From positions 1 through 6,362 of the forward strand of contig SBFT01000367.1 in assembly GCA_006227805.1 (NCBI GenBank): DNA of 6,362 nucleotides. The letters are read 5' to 3'. Both the position numbers and the translations under genes were made by a program. The stretch comes from Paracoccaceae bacterium (GTDB taxonomy: Bacteria > Pseudomonadota > Alphaproteobacteria > Rhodobacterales > Rhodobacteraceae). Below are positions 1 to 6,362 of the stretch, in pieces. The stretch's first letter is position 1, and the number at the start of each line of letters is the position of its first letter. The notes beneath the pieces were generated by a model that was not told the DNA's origin, made no database searches, and saw nothing but the letters and a program-made list of their open reading frames with translations.

Positions 1-168
1 AATTCGAATAGACACCGATGGTTAACGCGGCGGGCCGCGTCCGGTCCCGGCGCCGTCCGGGGTGCCGGGCAAGCGGCCCGGGTGACGGTTTTCCAAAGAC
101 AAACCCGATTTTCCCGGTAACAGTGACGCAGCACCCACCCCGAAGGACCAAGGCAGGACCTGACCCGA
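1..168. other. Non-coding leader upstream of the deacetylase gene
   Basis: I find no convincing gene here. The reading frame opening at position 18 is rich in Arg and Pro, resembles no protein I know and runs into the deacetylase gene in another frame. The first 85 bases are very GC-rich and hold several short inverted repeats. Positions about 88-123 are clearly richer in A and T than their surroundings, which makes this the likeliest promoter area for the deacetylase-LysR pair, although no convincing -35/-10 pair can be named. An AGGA at 155-158 lies 10 bases before the ATG at 169 and is the probable ribosome binding site. Confidence 0.6.
65..81 (+). terminator. GC hairpin, possible weak terminator of an upstream gene
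   Basis: CCGGGC (65-70) pairs perfectly with GCCCGG (76-81) across a 5-base loop. A run of four T begins at 89, seven bases after the stem, so it is not a classical intrinsic terminator. Another perfect hairpin, ACGCGG (25-30) with CCGCGT (35-40) and a 4-base loop, lies upstream. An alternative pairing, CCCGGC (46-51) with GCCGGG (64-69), competes with the 65-81 stem. These could mark the 3' end of a gene lying left of the window, but in DNA this GC-rich such stems also arise by chance. Confidence 0.2.
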
Positions 169-1200
<1,032 letters not shown>

Positions 1201-1205
1201 CCGCC

Positions 1206-2102
1206 ATGGCCCGCCTGAACATCGACCAGTTGTCGACCTTCCTGGCGGTGGTGCGGCAGGGCGGCGTGCGGCGGGCGGGCCTCGCGCTGAACCTGACCCA
1301 GCCCGCCGTCACCGCGCGGATCAAGAACCTGGAAGACAGCCTCGGCTGCGCGCTCTTCGACCGCTCGGGCGGGGGGATGCGCCTGACCAAGCGGGGCGAG
1401 TTGCTGCTGGCGCACGCCGAGAAGTTCGAACACCTCTCCGATCTGGTCGACCGCGACGTGGTCGATCCGGCAGGTGTCGAGGGCCGCCTGCGCCTCGGCG
1501 TGTCCGAGACCATCGCACAATGCTGGCTGCCCGACCTGGTGGCGCGGCTCCATGCGCGCTTTCCCCGGCTCGAGATCGAATTCAACGTCGACATCTCGAC
1601 CACCCTGCGCGCGGGGCTTCTGGCGCACGAGATCGACCTGGCGATCCTTCTGGGCCCGGTGTCGGAATACACCGTCGACAACCTGGTCCTGCCCGGGTTC
1701 GAGATGGCCTGGTTCGTCTCGTCCCGGGTCGACCCCGCGACCCCGCCCGAGACGCTGCTGCGCCGCCCCGTGCTGACCTATTCCCGCAACACAAGGCCCC
1801 ACCGCGAGTTGAAGGCGATGCTGCTCGACCGGGTGGGCCCGGATGTCTCGCTGTTTCCCTCGTCATCGCTCTCGGCCTGCTTCCGCCTGGTCGAGGCCGA
1901 CCTGGGCGTCGCCGTCCTGCCGCGTGCGCTGGGGGCGGACTTCGTGACCAAGGGCACGATCCGCGAATTCGATCCCGGCTGGGTGCCGCAGCCCCTGCAA
2001 TTCACCGCATCCTACCTGGCGGAACCGAAGAGCCACTTGCTGGAAACCGCCGCGCACCTGGCGCTCGAAGCGGCTTTGGCCTTCGACGCCGATAGAAAAT
2101 AG
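1206..2102 (+). CDS. LysR-type transcriptional regulator
   Basis: The 298 residues have standard LysR-family architecture. A winged helix-turn-helix covers about residues 5-65, with the recognition segment in LNLTQPAVTARIKNLE (28-43), then LGCALFDRSGGGMRLTKRGE (46-65). A linker helix (about 66-90) and an effector-binding domain (about 93-290) follow; GRLRLGVSETIA opens that domain and VEADLGVAVLPRAL is the usual late motif. Such proteins bind DNA as tetramers and usually activate a nearby operon when a pathway metabolite binds. Unlike the common divergent arrangement, this gene lies in the same direction as its neighbours, 5 bp after the deacetylase gene and 77 bp before the hydro-lyase. The deacetylase, the transport block, or both are the likely targets. 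The effector cannot be read from sequence. Its stop codon TAG (2100-2102) lies inside a perfect dyad at 2089-2109 that could be its own operator. The ribosome binding site is weak (GAGG at 1189-1192), consistent with translation coupled to the upstream gene. Confidence 0.95.
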   Translation: MARLNIDQLSTFLAVVRQGGVRRAGLALNLTQPAVTARIKNLEDSLGCALFDRSGGGMRLTKRGELLLAHAEKFEHLSDLVDRDVVDPAGVEGRLRLGVSETIAQCWLPDLVARLHARFPRLEIEFNVDISTTLRAGLLAHEIDLAILLGPVSEYTVDNLVLPGFEMAWFVSSRVDPATPPETLLRRPVLTYSRNTRPHRELKAMLLDRVGPDVSLFPSSSLSACFRLVEADLGVAVLPRALGADFVTKGTIREFDPGWVPQPLQFTASYLAEPKSHLLETAAHLALEAALAFDADRK

Positions 2103-2109
2103 CTATCGG
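2089..2109. promoter_or_regulatory. Perfect 7-bp dyad with LysR-box geometry, candidate operator
   Basis: CCGATAG (2089-2095) and CTATCGG (2103-2109) are perfect inverted copies separated by seven AT-rich bases. The dyad contains the T-N11-A spacing typical of LysR-type sites (T at 2093, A at 2105). It straddles the end of the LysR gene and stands about 40 bp upstream of a -10-like element and 70 bp upstream of the hydro-lyase start, a plausible place for an activator to act on the hydro-lyase-TRAP block. As RNA it would form a weak hairpin, but no T-run follows, so it is a poor terminator. That the neighbouring LysR protein binds here is inference. Confidence 0.45.
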
Positions 2110-2135
2110 AACCGAGCGCATCTTTCGATTTGCAC

Positions 2136-2141
2136 TTATAG
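2136..2141 (+). promoter_or_regulatory. Candidate -10 element (TTATAG) for the hydro-lyase-TRAP operon
   Basis: TTATAG sits in the only AT-rich part of the gap between the LysR and hydro-lyase genes. At the usual 17-bp spacing the -35 position (2113-2118, CGAGCG) does not match the consensus, as often seen at activator-dependent promoters. Transcription would begin near 2148, just before the hairpin at 2153-2173, giving a leader of about 32 bases. The assignment rests on sequence resemblance only. Confidence 0.3.
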
Positions 2142-2152
2142 CCCGGCCTGTG

Positions 2153-2173
2153 ATCCCCTGACGCAAAGGGGAT
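2153..2173 (+). promoter_or_regulatory. Leader hairpin burying the ribosome binding site of the hydro-lyase gene
   Basis: ATCCCC (2153-2158) pairs perfectly with GGGGAT (2168-2173) across a 9-base loop. The purine-rich AAGGGG at 2166-2171, eight bases before the GTG start at 2180, is the only good Shine-Dalgarno candidate for the hydro-lyase, and its four G residues lie in the 3' arm of the stem. When folded, the hairpin should hinder ribosome access. It is too short to be any riboswitch class I know, and whether it is regulatory or simply tolerated cannot be decided from sequence. Confidence 0.4.
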
Positions 2174-2179
2174 TCCGCC

Positions 2180-2992
2180 GTGACCGTCACCCATGACCTC
2201 CTGAAGTCCGAACCCTTGGCCCGCGTCCGCGCGGCGATCCGCTCGGGCGCCTATCGCGCGCATACGGCCGGACTGGGCGCGGGATACCTGCAGGCGAACC
2301 TCGCGATCCTGCCCGAAGCCCATGCGCTGGACTTCATGCGCTTCTGCCAGCGCAACCCCAAGCCCTGCCCGCTGACCGGCGTGTCCGATACCGGCGATCC
2401 GATCATGCGCACGATGGGCCGCGACATCGACATCCGCACCGACGTGCCCGCCTTCAACATCTATCGCGACGGCCTTCTGGCGGGCGAGACGACCGACATC
2501 ACCGACATCTGGCGCGACGACCTGGTGGTCTTCGCCCTGGGTTGTTCCTTCACCTTCGAACATGCGTTGGGCCGCGCGGGCATCCCCGTCTGGAACGTCG
2601 AGCATGACCGCACGGTCCCGATGTTCCGCTCGAGCATCGAGACCGTTCCCGCCGGCCCCTTCCGGGGCAAGATGGCCGTGTCGATGCGCCCGATCCCGAA
2701 GGCCCGCGTGGACGAGGCGATCGATATCTCGCGCCGCTATCCGCTGGCCCATGGCGCGCCGGTCCACGTGGGCGATCCCGCCGCGATCGGCATCGCCGAC
2801 ATCGCGCGTCCCGACTGGGGCCATGCCGCGCCCGTCGGCCCCGACGAGGTGCCCGTCTTCTGGGCCTGCGGCGTGACCCCCCAGATCGCACTGGAAGCCG
2901 CGCGCCTGCCGCTCTGCATCACGCACAAGCCCGGCCACATGCTGATCACCGACATCGCCGAGGACGCCGAAATCCCGATCTTCACCCCCTGA
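2180..2992 (+). CDS. Putative hydro-lyase, DUF1445 / D-glutamate cyclase-like family
   Basis: The 270-residue protein matches the DUF1445 (YcsI-like) family in length and motif order: GYLQANL (35-41), FCQRNPKPCPL (55-65), RTDVPAFNIYRDG (86-98), LVVFALGCSFTFEHAL (115-130), VSMRP (167-171), HGAPVHVG (191-198), PVFWACGVTPQ (225-235) and ITHKPGHMLITD (247-258). Bacterial members are annotated as putative hydro-lyases. A mammalian relative, DGLUCY, converts D-glutamate to 5-oxo-D-proline plus water, so dehydration or cyclisation of an acidic metabolite is a reasonable expectation. The substrate here is unknown. No signal peptide or membrane segment is seen, so it is probably cytoplasmic. The start is GTG, chosen because AAGGGG lies 8 bases upstream, the protein begins at the usual distance from GYLQANL, and the next in-frame Met is residue 53, past that motif. 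It begins the block that continues into the TRAP genes 33 bp downstream, suggesting it acts on the imported compound or a product of it. Confidence 0.9.
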   Translation: MTVTHDLLKSEPLARVRAAIRSGAYRAHTAGLGAGYLQANLAILPEAHALDFMRFCQRNPKPCPLTGVSDTGDPIMRTMGRDIDIRTDVPAFNIYRDGLLAGETTDITDIWRDDLVVFALGCSFTFEHALGRAGIPVWNVEHDRTVPMFRSSIETVPAGPFRGKMAVSMRPIPKARVDEAIDISRRYPLAHGAPVHVGDPAAIGIADIARPDWGHAAPVGPDEVPVFWACGVTPQIALEAARLPLCITHKPGHMLITDIAEDAEIPIFTP

Positions 2993-3010
2993 CCGCAAAT
3001 CCGATCCAAC

Positions 3011-3016
3011 AGGAGA
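3011..3016 (+). promoter_or_regulatory. Strong ribosome binding site of dctP
   Basis: AGGAGA ends nine bases before the ATG at 3026 and is the best Shine-Dalgarno sequence in the window. This fits the need for a binding protein to be made in excess over the permease subunits, and it fixes the dctP start. Confidence 0.75.
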
Positions 3017-3025
3017 ACCCAAGAC

Positions 3026-4063
3026 ATGAAGACCTCGCTATCCTCACTCGCCCTTGCCGCCGCCTTCGCCTTGCCTGCCGCGGCGCAGGACCTCTCGGTC
3101 GTCGGCAGCTGGTCGGGCCTTCCCCTTCACAAGGAATTCGAGGCCCCCTTCTGGGGCGAGACGCTGCCCGCCGCCTCGGGCGGCAAGATCAACGTGGCGC
3201 TGACCACGCACAACCAGATGAACCTCGGGGTGGGCGACGTGTTCCGCCTGCTGGGCGACGGCGTCTACGACGTGGCGATGACGGTCGCCGACTACGCCGT
3301 GGCGGACGCGCCGGAACTGGAAGGCCTCGACGTGCCGCTCCTGGCGCTGACCGCCGACGAGGCCCGCGCGATGGTCGATGCCGCCCGCCCGATGGTCGAG
3401 GACATCTACAACGCGCGCTTCAATTCCCATGTCCTGGCCATCGCGCCCTATCCGCCGCAGATCGTCTTCTGCAATGCCGAGATCGGCGGCCTCGGTGACC
3501 TCGCGGGCAAGAAGGTCCGCGCCTCGGGCCGGATGACCGCCAAGTTCCTCGAAGCGCTGGGCGCCGAAGGCGTGAACGTCAGCTTCGCCGAAGTGCCGGG
3601 CGCGCTTCAGAAAGGCGTGGTCGACTGCGCCGTGACCGGCGCCGGTTCGGGCTATTCCGCGGGCTGGTGGGAAGTCTCGACCCATCTTCTGCCGATCCCG
3701 CTGGGCGGCTGGGACAGCGTGGTGACCGCGATCAACCTCGACAAGTGGAACAGCCTCGACGCCGAGACGCAGGCGCTGATCGCCGAACAGGTCGCGACCG
3801 AATTCGAGGCCCCTGCCTGGGCCGCCGCACAGAACGCGCTGGTCAATGACATCGCCTGTCTGACCGGCAACGGCGACTGCCCCGCGGGCGAGGCGCGCAG
3901 CATGACCCTGGTCGAGGTGTCGGACGCCGATTTCGCCCGCGCCCGCGAGGTGCTGGTGGGCGAGGTCCTGCCCGACTGGGCCGGGCGTGCCGGTGCCGAC
4001 TGGGCCAAGCGCTGGAACGACAGCGTGGGCGCCACCGTCGGCGTGAGCATCGCCACCAACTGA
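3026..4063 (+). CDS. dctP: TRAP transporter periplasmic substrate-binding protein, DctP family
   Basis: The 345-residue precursor begins with a Sec signal peptide: K2, a hydrophobic stretch from about residue 5 to 17, and an Ala-x-Ala site giving probable cleavage between A20 and Q21. The mature part has the DctP-type two-lobe layout. IGGLGDLAGKKVRASGR (153-169) carries the Arg, R165, that in this family normally forms a salt bridge with the ligand carboxylate. FAEVPGALQKGVVDCAVTG (187-205) corresponds to the classical segment around ALQxGVVDG. It delivers a ligand to the DctQM membrane unit encoded next. R165 argues for an organic acid or another carboxylate-bearing ligand such as an amino-acid derivative; the sequence does not say which. 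Four Cys (149, 201, 278, 285) remain in the exported protein, two of them in CLTGNGDC, so disulfides are likely. dctQ follows after 26 bp. Confidence 0.93.
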   Translation: MKTSLSSLALAAAFALPAAAQDLSVVGSWSGLPLHKEFEAPFWGETLPAASGGKINVALTTHNQMNLGVGDVFRLLGDGVYDVAMTVADYAVADAPELEGLDVPLLALTADEARAMVDAARPMVEDIYNARFNSHVLAIAPYPPQIVFCNAEIGGLGDLAGKKVRASGRMTAKFLEALGAEGVNVSFAEVPGALQKGVVDCAVTGAGSGYSAGWWEVSTHLLPIPLGGWDSVVTAINLDKWNSLDAETQALIAEQVATEFEAPAWAAAQNALVNDIACLTGNGDCPAGEARSMTLVEVSDADFARAREVLVGEVLPDWAGRAGADWAKRWNDSVGATVGVSIATN

Positions 4064-4089
4064 GCCAGCGCGACGGAAGGACGATCCCG

Positions 4090-4662
4090 ATGGAAGAGAG
4101 GTTTCTCGCAAGCCTGCGGCGGCTCAACACCGCCATCGCCATCCTCATCGGGGTCGTCCTCTTCGCCTGCGCGGCGCTTGTGATCGTCGACATCGTGCTG
4201 CGCCGCCTGGGGGCGTCGCTCGGCGGCACGGATGAAATCAGCGGCTATGTCATGGCGATCGCGACGTCCTGGGGCATGGCCTATACGCTTCTCGAACTGG
4301 GCCATGTGCGCATCGACCTGTTGCGCGCGAAACTGGCGCAGAGGAGCCGCGTCCTGATGGACCTTCTCTCGCTGGCGGTCCTGGCGGGCACCGTCACCCT
4401 GGTCGCCTGGAAGGCCTGGCCCGTGGTCGCGCGCTCGCTCGCCAACGGATCGACCGCGAACACGCCGCTGGAGACGCCGCTGGCGCTGGTGCAGCTCCCG
4501 TGGTTCGCGGGCTGGGTCTGGTTCGCGCTGATGTCCTGGGCCACGCTGGTCGTCGCCGCGATGATGGTCCTGAAGGGCGGGTTCGGCCGCGCAGAGGCCA
4601 CGATCGGCGCCTTCGGCGAGGTGGAAAGCGCGACCGCCGAGGCGACCGGGGCCCCGAAATGA
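4090..4662 (+). CDS. dctQ: TRAP transporter small permease, DctQ family
   Basis: This 190-residue membrane protein has four predicted transmembrane segments, about residues 14-36, 50-70, 88-110 and 136-162, as expected for DctQ. The stretch TDEISGYVMAIATSWGMAY (47-65) followed by ELGHVRIDLL (69-78) is the family's signature region, with helix 2 starting after an acidic Asp-Glu pair. DctQ pairs with the large subunit DctM to make the sodium-driven import unit that receives substrate from DctP. The start is supported by GGAAGGA (4075-4081) eight bases before the ATG. The last codons overlap dctM by four bases (ATGA, 4659-4662), indicating coupled translation. The tail after residue 168 is hydrophilic, Ala/Glu/Thr-rich and probably disordered. 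Length is normal for the family. Confidence 0.93.
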   Translation: MEERFLASLRRLNTAIAILIGVVLFACAALVIVDIVLRRLGASLGGTDEISGYVMAIATSWGMAYTLLELGHVRIDLLRAKLAQRSRVLMDLLSLAVLAGTVTLVAWKAWPVVARSLANGSTANTPLETPLALVQLPWFAGWVWFALMSWATLVVAAMMVLKGGFGRAEATIGAFGEVESATAEATGAPK

Positions 4663-5942
4663 TCGCCTATACCGCAATCGGGCTTCTGGCCCTTCTGGCG
4701 CTGTCGATCCCGGTCGGGATCGTGCTATTCCTGCTGGGCTTCGGCATCGACGCCTTCTTCAGCCCCTTTCCGCTGATCCGGGGGCTCGGCAATCTGGTCT
4801 GGTCGACATCCGACAATGCCACCCTGATCGCCATTCCCTTCTTCGTCCTTCTGGGCGAGATCCTGGTACGCTCGGGCCTGGCCGCGCGGACCTACGCCGC
4901 GCTCGACCGCTGGGTCAGCTGGCTGCCGGGCGGGCTGGTCCATGCCAACATCGCCACCGCCACCATGTTCTCGGCCACGTCCGGGTCCTCGGTCGCCACC
5001 GCCGCCACCGTCGCCACCGTCGCCATGCCCCAGGCCGAGAAGCTGGGCTATGACCCCAAGCTCTTTTCCGGCGCGATCGCGGCGGGCGGCACGCTGGGCA
5101 TCATGATCCCGCCCTCGATCAACCTGATCGTCTATGGCTTCCTCACGCAGACCTCGATCCCGCAGCTGTTCCTCGCGGGCCTCGTCCCCGGCATCGCGCT
5201 GGCGCTGGGCTTCGTCGTCATCACCGTGATCTTCTGCACCATCCGCCCTGCGCTCGGGGGCGAGCGGCGCGTCTTTCCGCTGTCCCAGATGCTGCGGGCG
5301 CTGGTGCAGCTGATCCCGATCATCCTTCTGTTCACCGTGATCATCGGCACGATCTACAAGGGCTGGGCCACGCCGACCGAGGCCGCCGCCGTGGGCGTCG
5401 CGGGCGCCATCGTCATCGCGATGATCTTCGGCACGGTCAGCCTGTCGATGTTCCGCGAGGCGATCCTGGGCACGGTTAAGATCACCTCGATGATCATGCT
5501 GGTGGTCATCGGCGCGTCCTTCCTGAACTTCACGCTGGCCTCGGCCGGGATGGGTCGGGAACTCCAGGATTTCCTGACCGGTCTGGGCCTGTCGCCGCTG
5601 GCGATGATCCTGGCCGTGGTGCTGATCTACATCGTGCTGGGCTTCTTCATCGAGACGCTGTCGCTGATGGTGGTCACGATCCCGATCATCGTGCCGCTGG
5701 TCGTGGGCCTCGGCCATGATCCGATCTGGTTCGGCATCCTGATGATCGTGCTGATCGAGATGGCGCTGATCACGCCGCCGGTGGGGCTGAACCTCTATGT
5801 GGTGCAGGGCGCGCGCCGCGACGGCACCCTGTCCGAGGTCATGCTGGGCGCGGTGCCCTACGTGATCGCGATGCTGGTCATGGTGGCGGCGCTGATCGCC
5901 TTTCCGCAGATCGCGCTCTGGCTGCCGCAGCGCCTGGGCTGA
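4659..5942 (+). CDS. dctM: TRAP transporter large permease, DctM family
   Basis: This 427-residue polytopic membrane protein is almost entirely hydrophobic and of usual DctM length. Signature segments are IAIPFFVLLGEILVRSGLA (57-75), MFSATSGSSVATAATVATVA (103-122), GGTLGIMIPPSINLIVYG (143-160), LAGLVPGIALA (172-182), YKGWATPTEAAAVG (233-246), LGFFIETLSLMVV (327-339) and LITPPVGLNLYVVQG (370-384). The two related GxMIPPS.N and ITPPVG.N segments mark the two inverted halves of the ion transporter superfamily fold and its sodium/substrate region. It carries out secondary, ion-coupled import. The ATG at 4659 is preferred because it gives normal family length and an ATGA overlap with the dctQ stop. 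The in-frame GTG at 4500 would add 53 Arg/Gly/Asp-rich residues that are only a shadow of dctQ. The ribosome site is weak (GGGG at 4648-4651), consistent with ribosomes re-starting after dctQ. This is the last gene of the plus-strand block. Confidence 0.95.
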   Translation: MIAYTAIGLLALLALSIPVGIVLFLLGFGIDAFFSPFPLIRGLGNLVWSTSDNATLIAIPFFVLLGEILVRSGLAARTYAALDRWVSWLPGGLVHANIATATMFSATSGSSVATAATVATVAMPQAEKLGYDPKLFSGAIAAGGTLGIMIPPSINLIVYGFLTQTSIPQLFLAGLVPGIALALGFVVITVIFCTIRPALGGERRVFPLSQMLRALVQLIPIILLFTVIIGTIYKGWATPTEAAAVGVAGAIVIAMIFGTVSLSMFREAILGTVKITSMIMLVVIGASFLNFTLASAGMGRELQDFLTGLGLSPLAMILAVVLIYIVLGFFIETLSLMVVTIPIIVPLVVGLGHDPIWFGILMIVLIEMALITPPVGLNLYVVQGARRDGTLSEVMLGAVPYVIAMLVMVAALIAFPQIALWLPQRLG

Positions 5943-5972
5943 CCGCACCGAGCCCAGGTCTGGGCCCGGGCC
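5933..5972. terminator. Repeat-rich convergent junction, possible two-way transcription stop
   Basis: CCTGGGCT (5933-5940, overlapping the end of dctM) is a perfect inverted match of AGCCCAGG (5951-5958) across a 10-base loop. The second arm can instead pair downstream: GCCCA (5952-5956) with TGGGC (5961-5965) around a GGTC tetraloop. A self-complementary GGCCCGGGCC (5963-5972) ends at the stop codon of the oppositely oriented oxidoreductase gene. The two genes converge with only 29 bp between them, so a stop for both directions is expected here. There is no T-run on either strand, so the site is not a textbook intrinsic terminator. Confidence 0.4.
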
Positions 5973-6362
5973 TAGAGGCTGCGCCAGACCTGCGTCGCGG
6001 TGAAGGCCAGCGCGTAGAAGCGCGACATGGCGGCGGCCCCCCGCGCGGGTTGCGGCGTGCTGACCGGAAGGGGCAGGTCGGCCGCGTCCATGCCCGTCAG
6101 CAGGTCCGCCATCGCCTGCCCGAAGACCGTGCCGGTCGTGATGCCGCGCCCGTTATAGCCGATGGCGGTATAGACGCCGTCCGCCAGCCGGTGCACGCGC
6201 GGCAGGTGGTCCGGCGTCATCGCGATGTCGCCGTCCCAGGCCTCCTCGAAGCGCACCGGGCCCAGATCGGGGAACATCTTCGCCAGTTGCCGCGCCGCCC
6301 AGCGCCGCGACAGGCCGCCCTGCGCCCCGCCGATCACCCGGCCCATCGACCCGATCACCAGC
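5972..6362 (-). CDS. FAD-dependent oxidoreductase (DAO family, PuuB-like), C-terminal part only
   Basis: Only the last 129 residues are inside the window; the frame stays open to the right edge, so the start and the N-terminal dinucleotide-binding motif lie outside. The GTG at 6358 is an internal Val codon, not a start. The visible part matches the end of DAO-type flavoproteins such as gamma-glutamylputrescine oxidase: FEEAWDGDIAMTPDHLPRVH, then GVYTAIGYNGRGITTGTVFG, the glycine-rich loop that closes over FAD near the C-terminus. PuuB-type enzymes usually have about 430 residues, so roughly 300 are missing. They oxidise amines or amino acids to imines with oxygen as acceptor. The gene runs against dctM and is therefore not in the same operon, though an amine oxidase beside an acetylpolyamine deacetylase is suggestive. 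Sarcosine, glycine or D-amino-acid oxidases of the same superfamily are alternatives; the substrate is undecided. Confidence 0.88.
   Translation of the reverse strand, partial: LVIGSMGRVIGGAQGGLSRRWAARQLAKMFPDLGPVRFEEAWDGDIAMTPDHLPRVHRLADGVYTAIGYNGRGITTGTVFGQAMADLLTGMDAADLPLPVSTPQPARGAAAMSRFYALAFTATQVWRSL

Noticed and set aside
2180..2190. Palindrome GTGAC-C-GTCAC covering the hydro-lyase start codon
   Set aside because: The 1-base centre is too short for a hairpin, and the bases are the start plus codons for Thr and Val/Thr. As a protein site it would be unusually far into the gene; chance is the simplest explanation.
2012..3022. Minus-strand open frame (336 codons) opposite the hydro-lyase
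   Set aside because: Same antisense composition artefact; DUF1445 motifs on the plus strand are unambiguous.
3044..4111. Minus-strand open frame (355 codons) opposite dctP
   Set aside because: It is rich in His, Arg and Gly with no recognisable motif, and the plus strand encodes a full DctP with signal peptide and a good ribosome site. High GC keeps antisense frames open.
4500..4658. Upstream GTG start extending dctM by 53 residues
   Set aside because: The extension lies wholly inside dctQ, is Arg/Gly/Asp-rich and would make DctM longer than its family. The ATGA overlap start is standard for TRAP operons.
4965..5028. Repetitive GCCACC/GTCGCC stretch
   Set aside because: It encodes the Ala/Thr/Val-rich conserved segment of DctM (about residues 103-123), so it follows from protein conservation plus biased codon use and is not a DNA repeat element.
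4725..5948. Long minus-strand open frame (407 codons) opposite dctM
   Set aside because: Its translation is almost only Asp, His, Arg, Gln and Gly with no family resemblance, the usual antisense image of a hydrophobic GC-rich gene. The plus strand carries a complete DctM with all its motifs.
6356..6358. GTG as start of the minus-strand oxidoreductase
   Set aside because: The frame continues upstream to the window edge, and the visible part matches only the C-terminal end of a DAO-family flavoprotein, so the gene is cut by the window rather than short.

Overview
The window is gene-dense, very GC-rich DNA with strong G/C bias at third codon positions. The protein types (DctP/Q/M TRAP transporter, DUF1445 hydro-lyase, acetylpolyamine-amidohydrolase-like deacetylase, PuuB-like flavoprotein) suggest an alphaproteobacterium, most likely of the Rhodobacterales (Roseobacter/Paracoccaceae type). 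That assignment is inferred from gene content and style; no rRNA or marker gene is present. I see no mobile element, CRISPR array, tRNA or rRNA.

Layout. Positions 1-168 are non-coding leader DNA with several GC-rich inverted repeats and one AT-richer patch that is the likely promoter area. Then two tightly linked plus-strand genes follow: a zinc-dependent deacetylase of the histone deacetylase/acetylpolyamine amidohydrolase family (169-1200) and, 5 bp later, a LysR-type regulator (1206-2102). A 77-bp gap (2103-2179) holds the most interesting non-coding signals: a perfect 7-bp dyad with LysR-box geometry, a -10-like element, and a hairpin whose 3' arm contains the ribosome binding site of the next gene. 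A second plus-strand block follows: a DUF1445 (D-glutamate cyclase-like) hydro-lyase (2180-2992) and a complete tripartite TRAP transporter, dctP (3026-4063), dctQ (4090-4662) and dctM (4659-5942, ATGA overlap with dctQ). A minus-strand FAD-dependent oxidoreductase, cut by the window edge, converges on dctM (5972-6362), with a repeat-rich 29-bp junction.

Reading as a system. The cluster looks like a scavenging and catabolic unit: a periplasmic binding protein and permease import an organic acid-like (carboxylate-bearing) compound, and the LysR protein probably controls the transport block through the dyad. The hydro-lyase, the amide-cleaving deacetylase and perhaps the PuuB-like oxidase process the substrate or related ones. 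The enzyme set points to acylated amines or polyamines, or to glutamate/5-oxoproline-type chemistry, but the sequence alone cannot fix the substrate. Each gene belongs to a known family; what may be undescribed is their combination and the regulatory arrangement ahead of the hydro-lyase.
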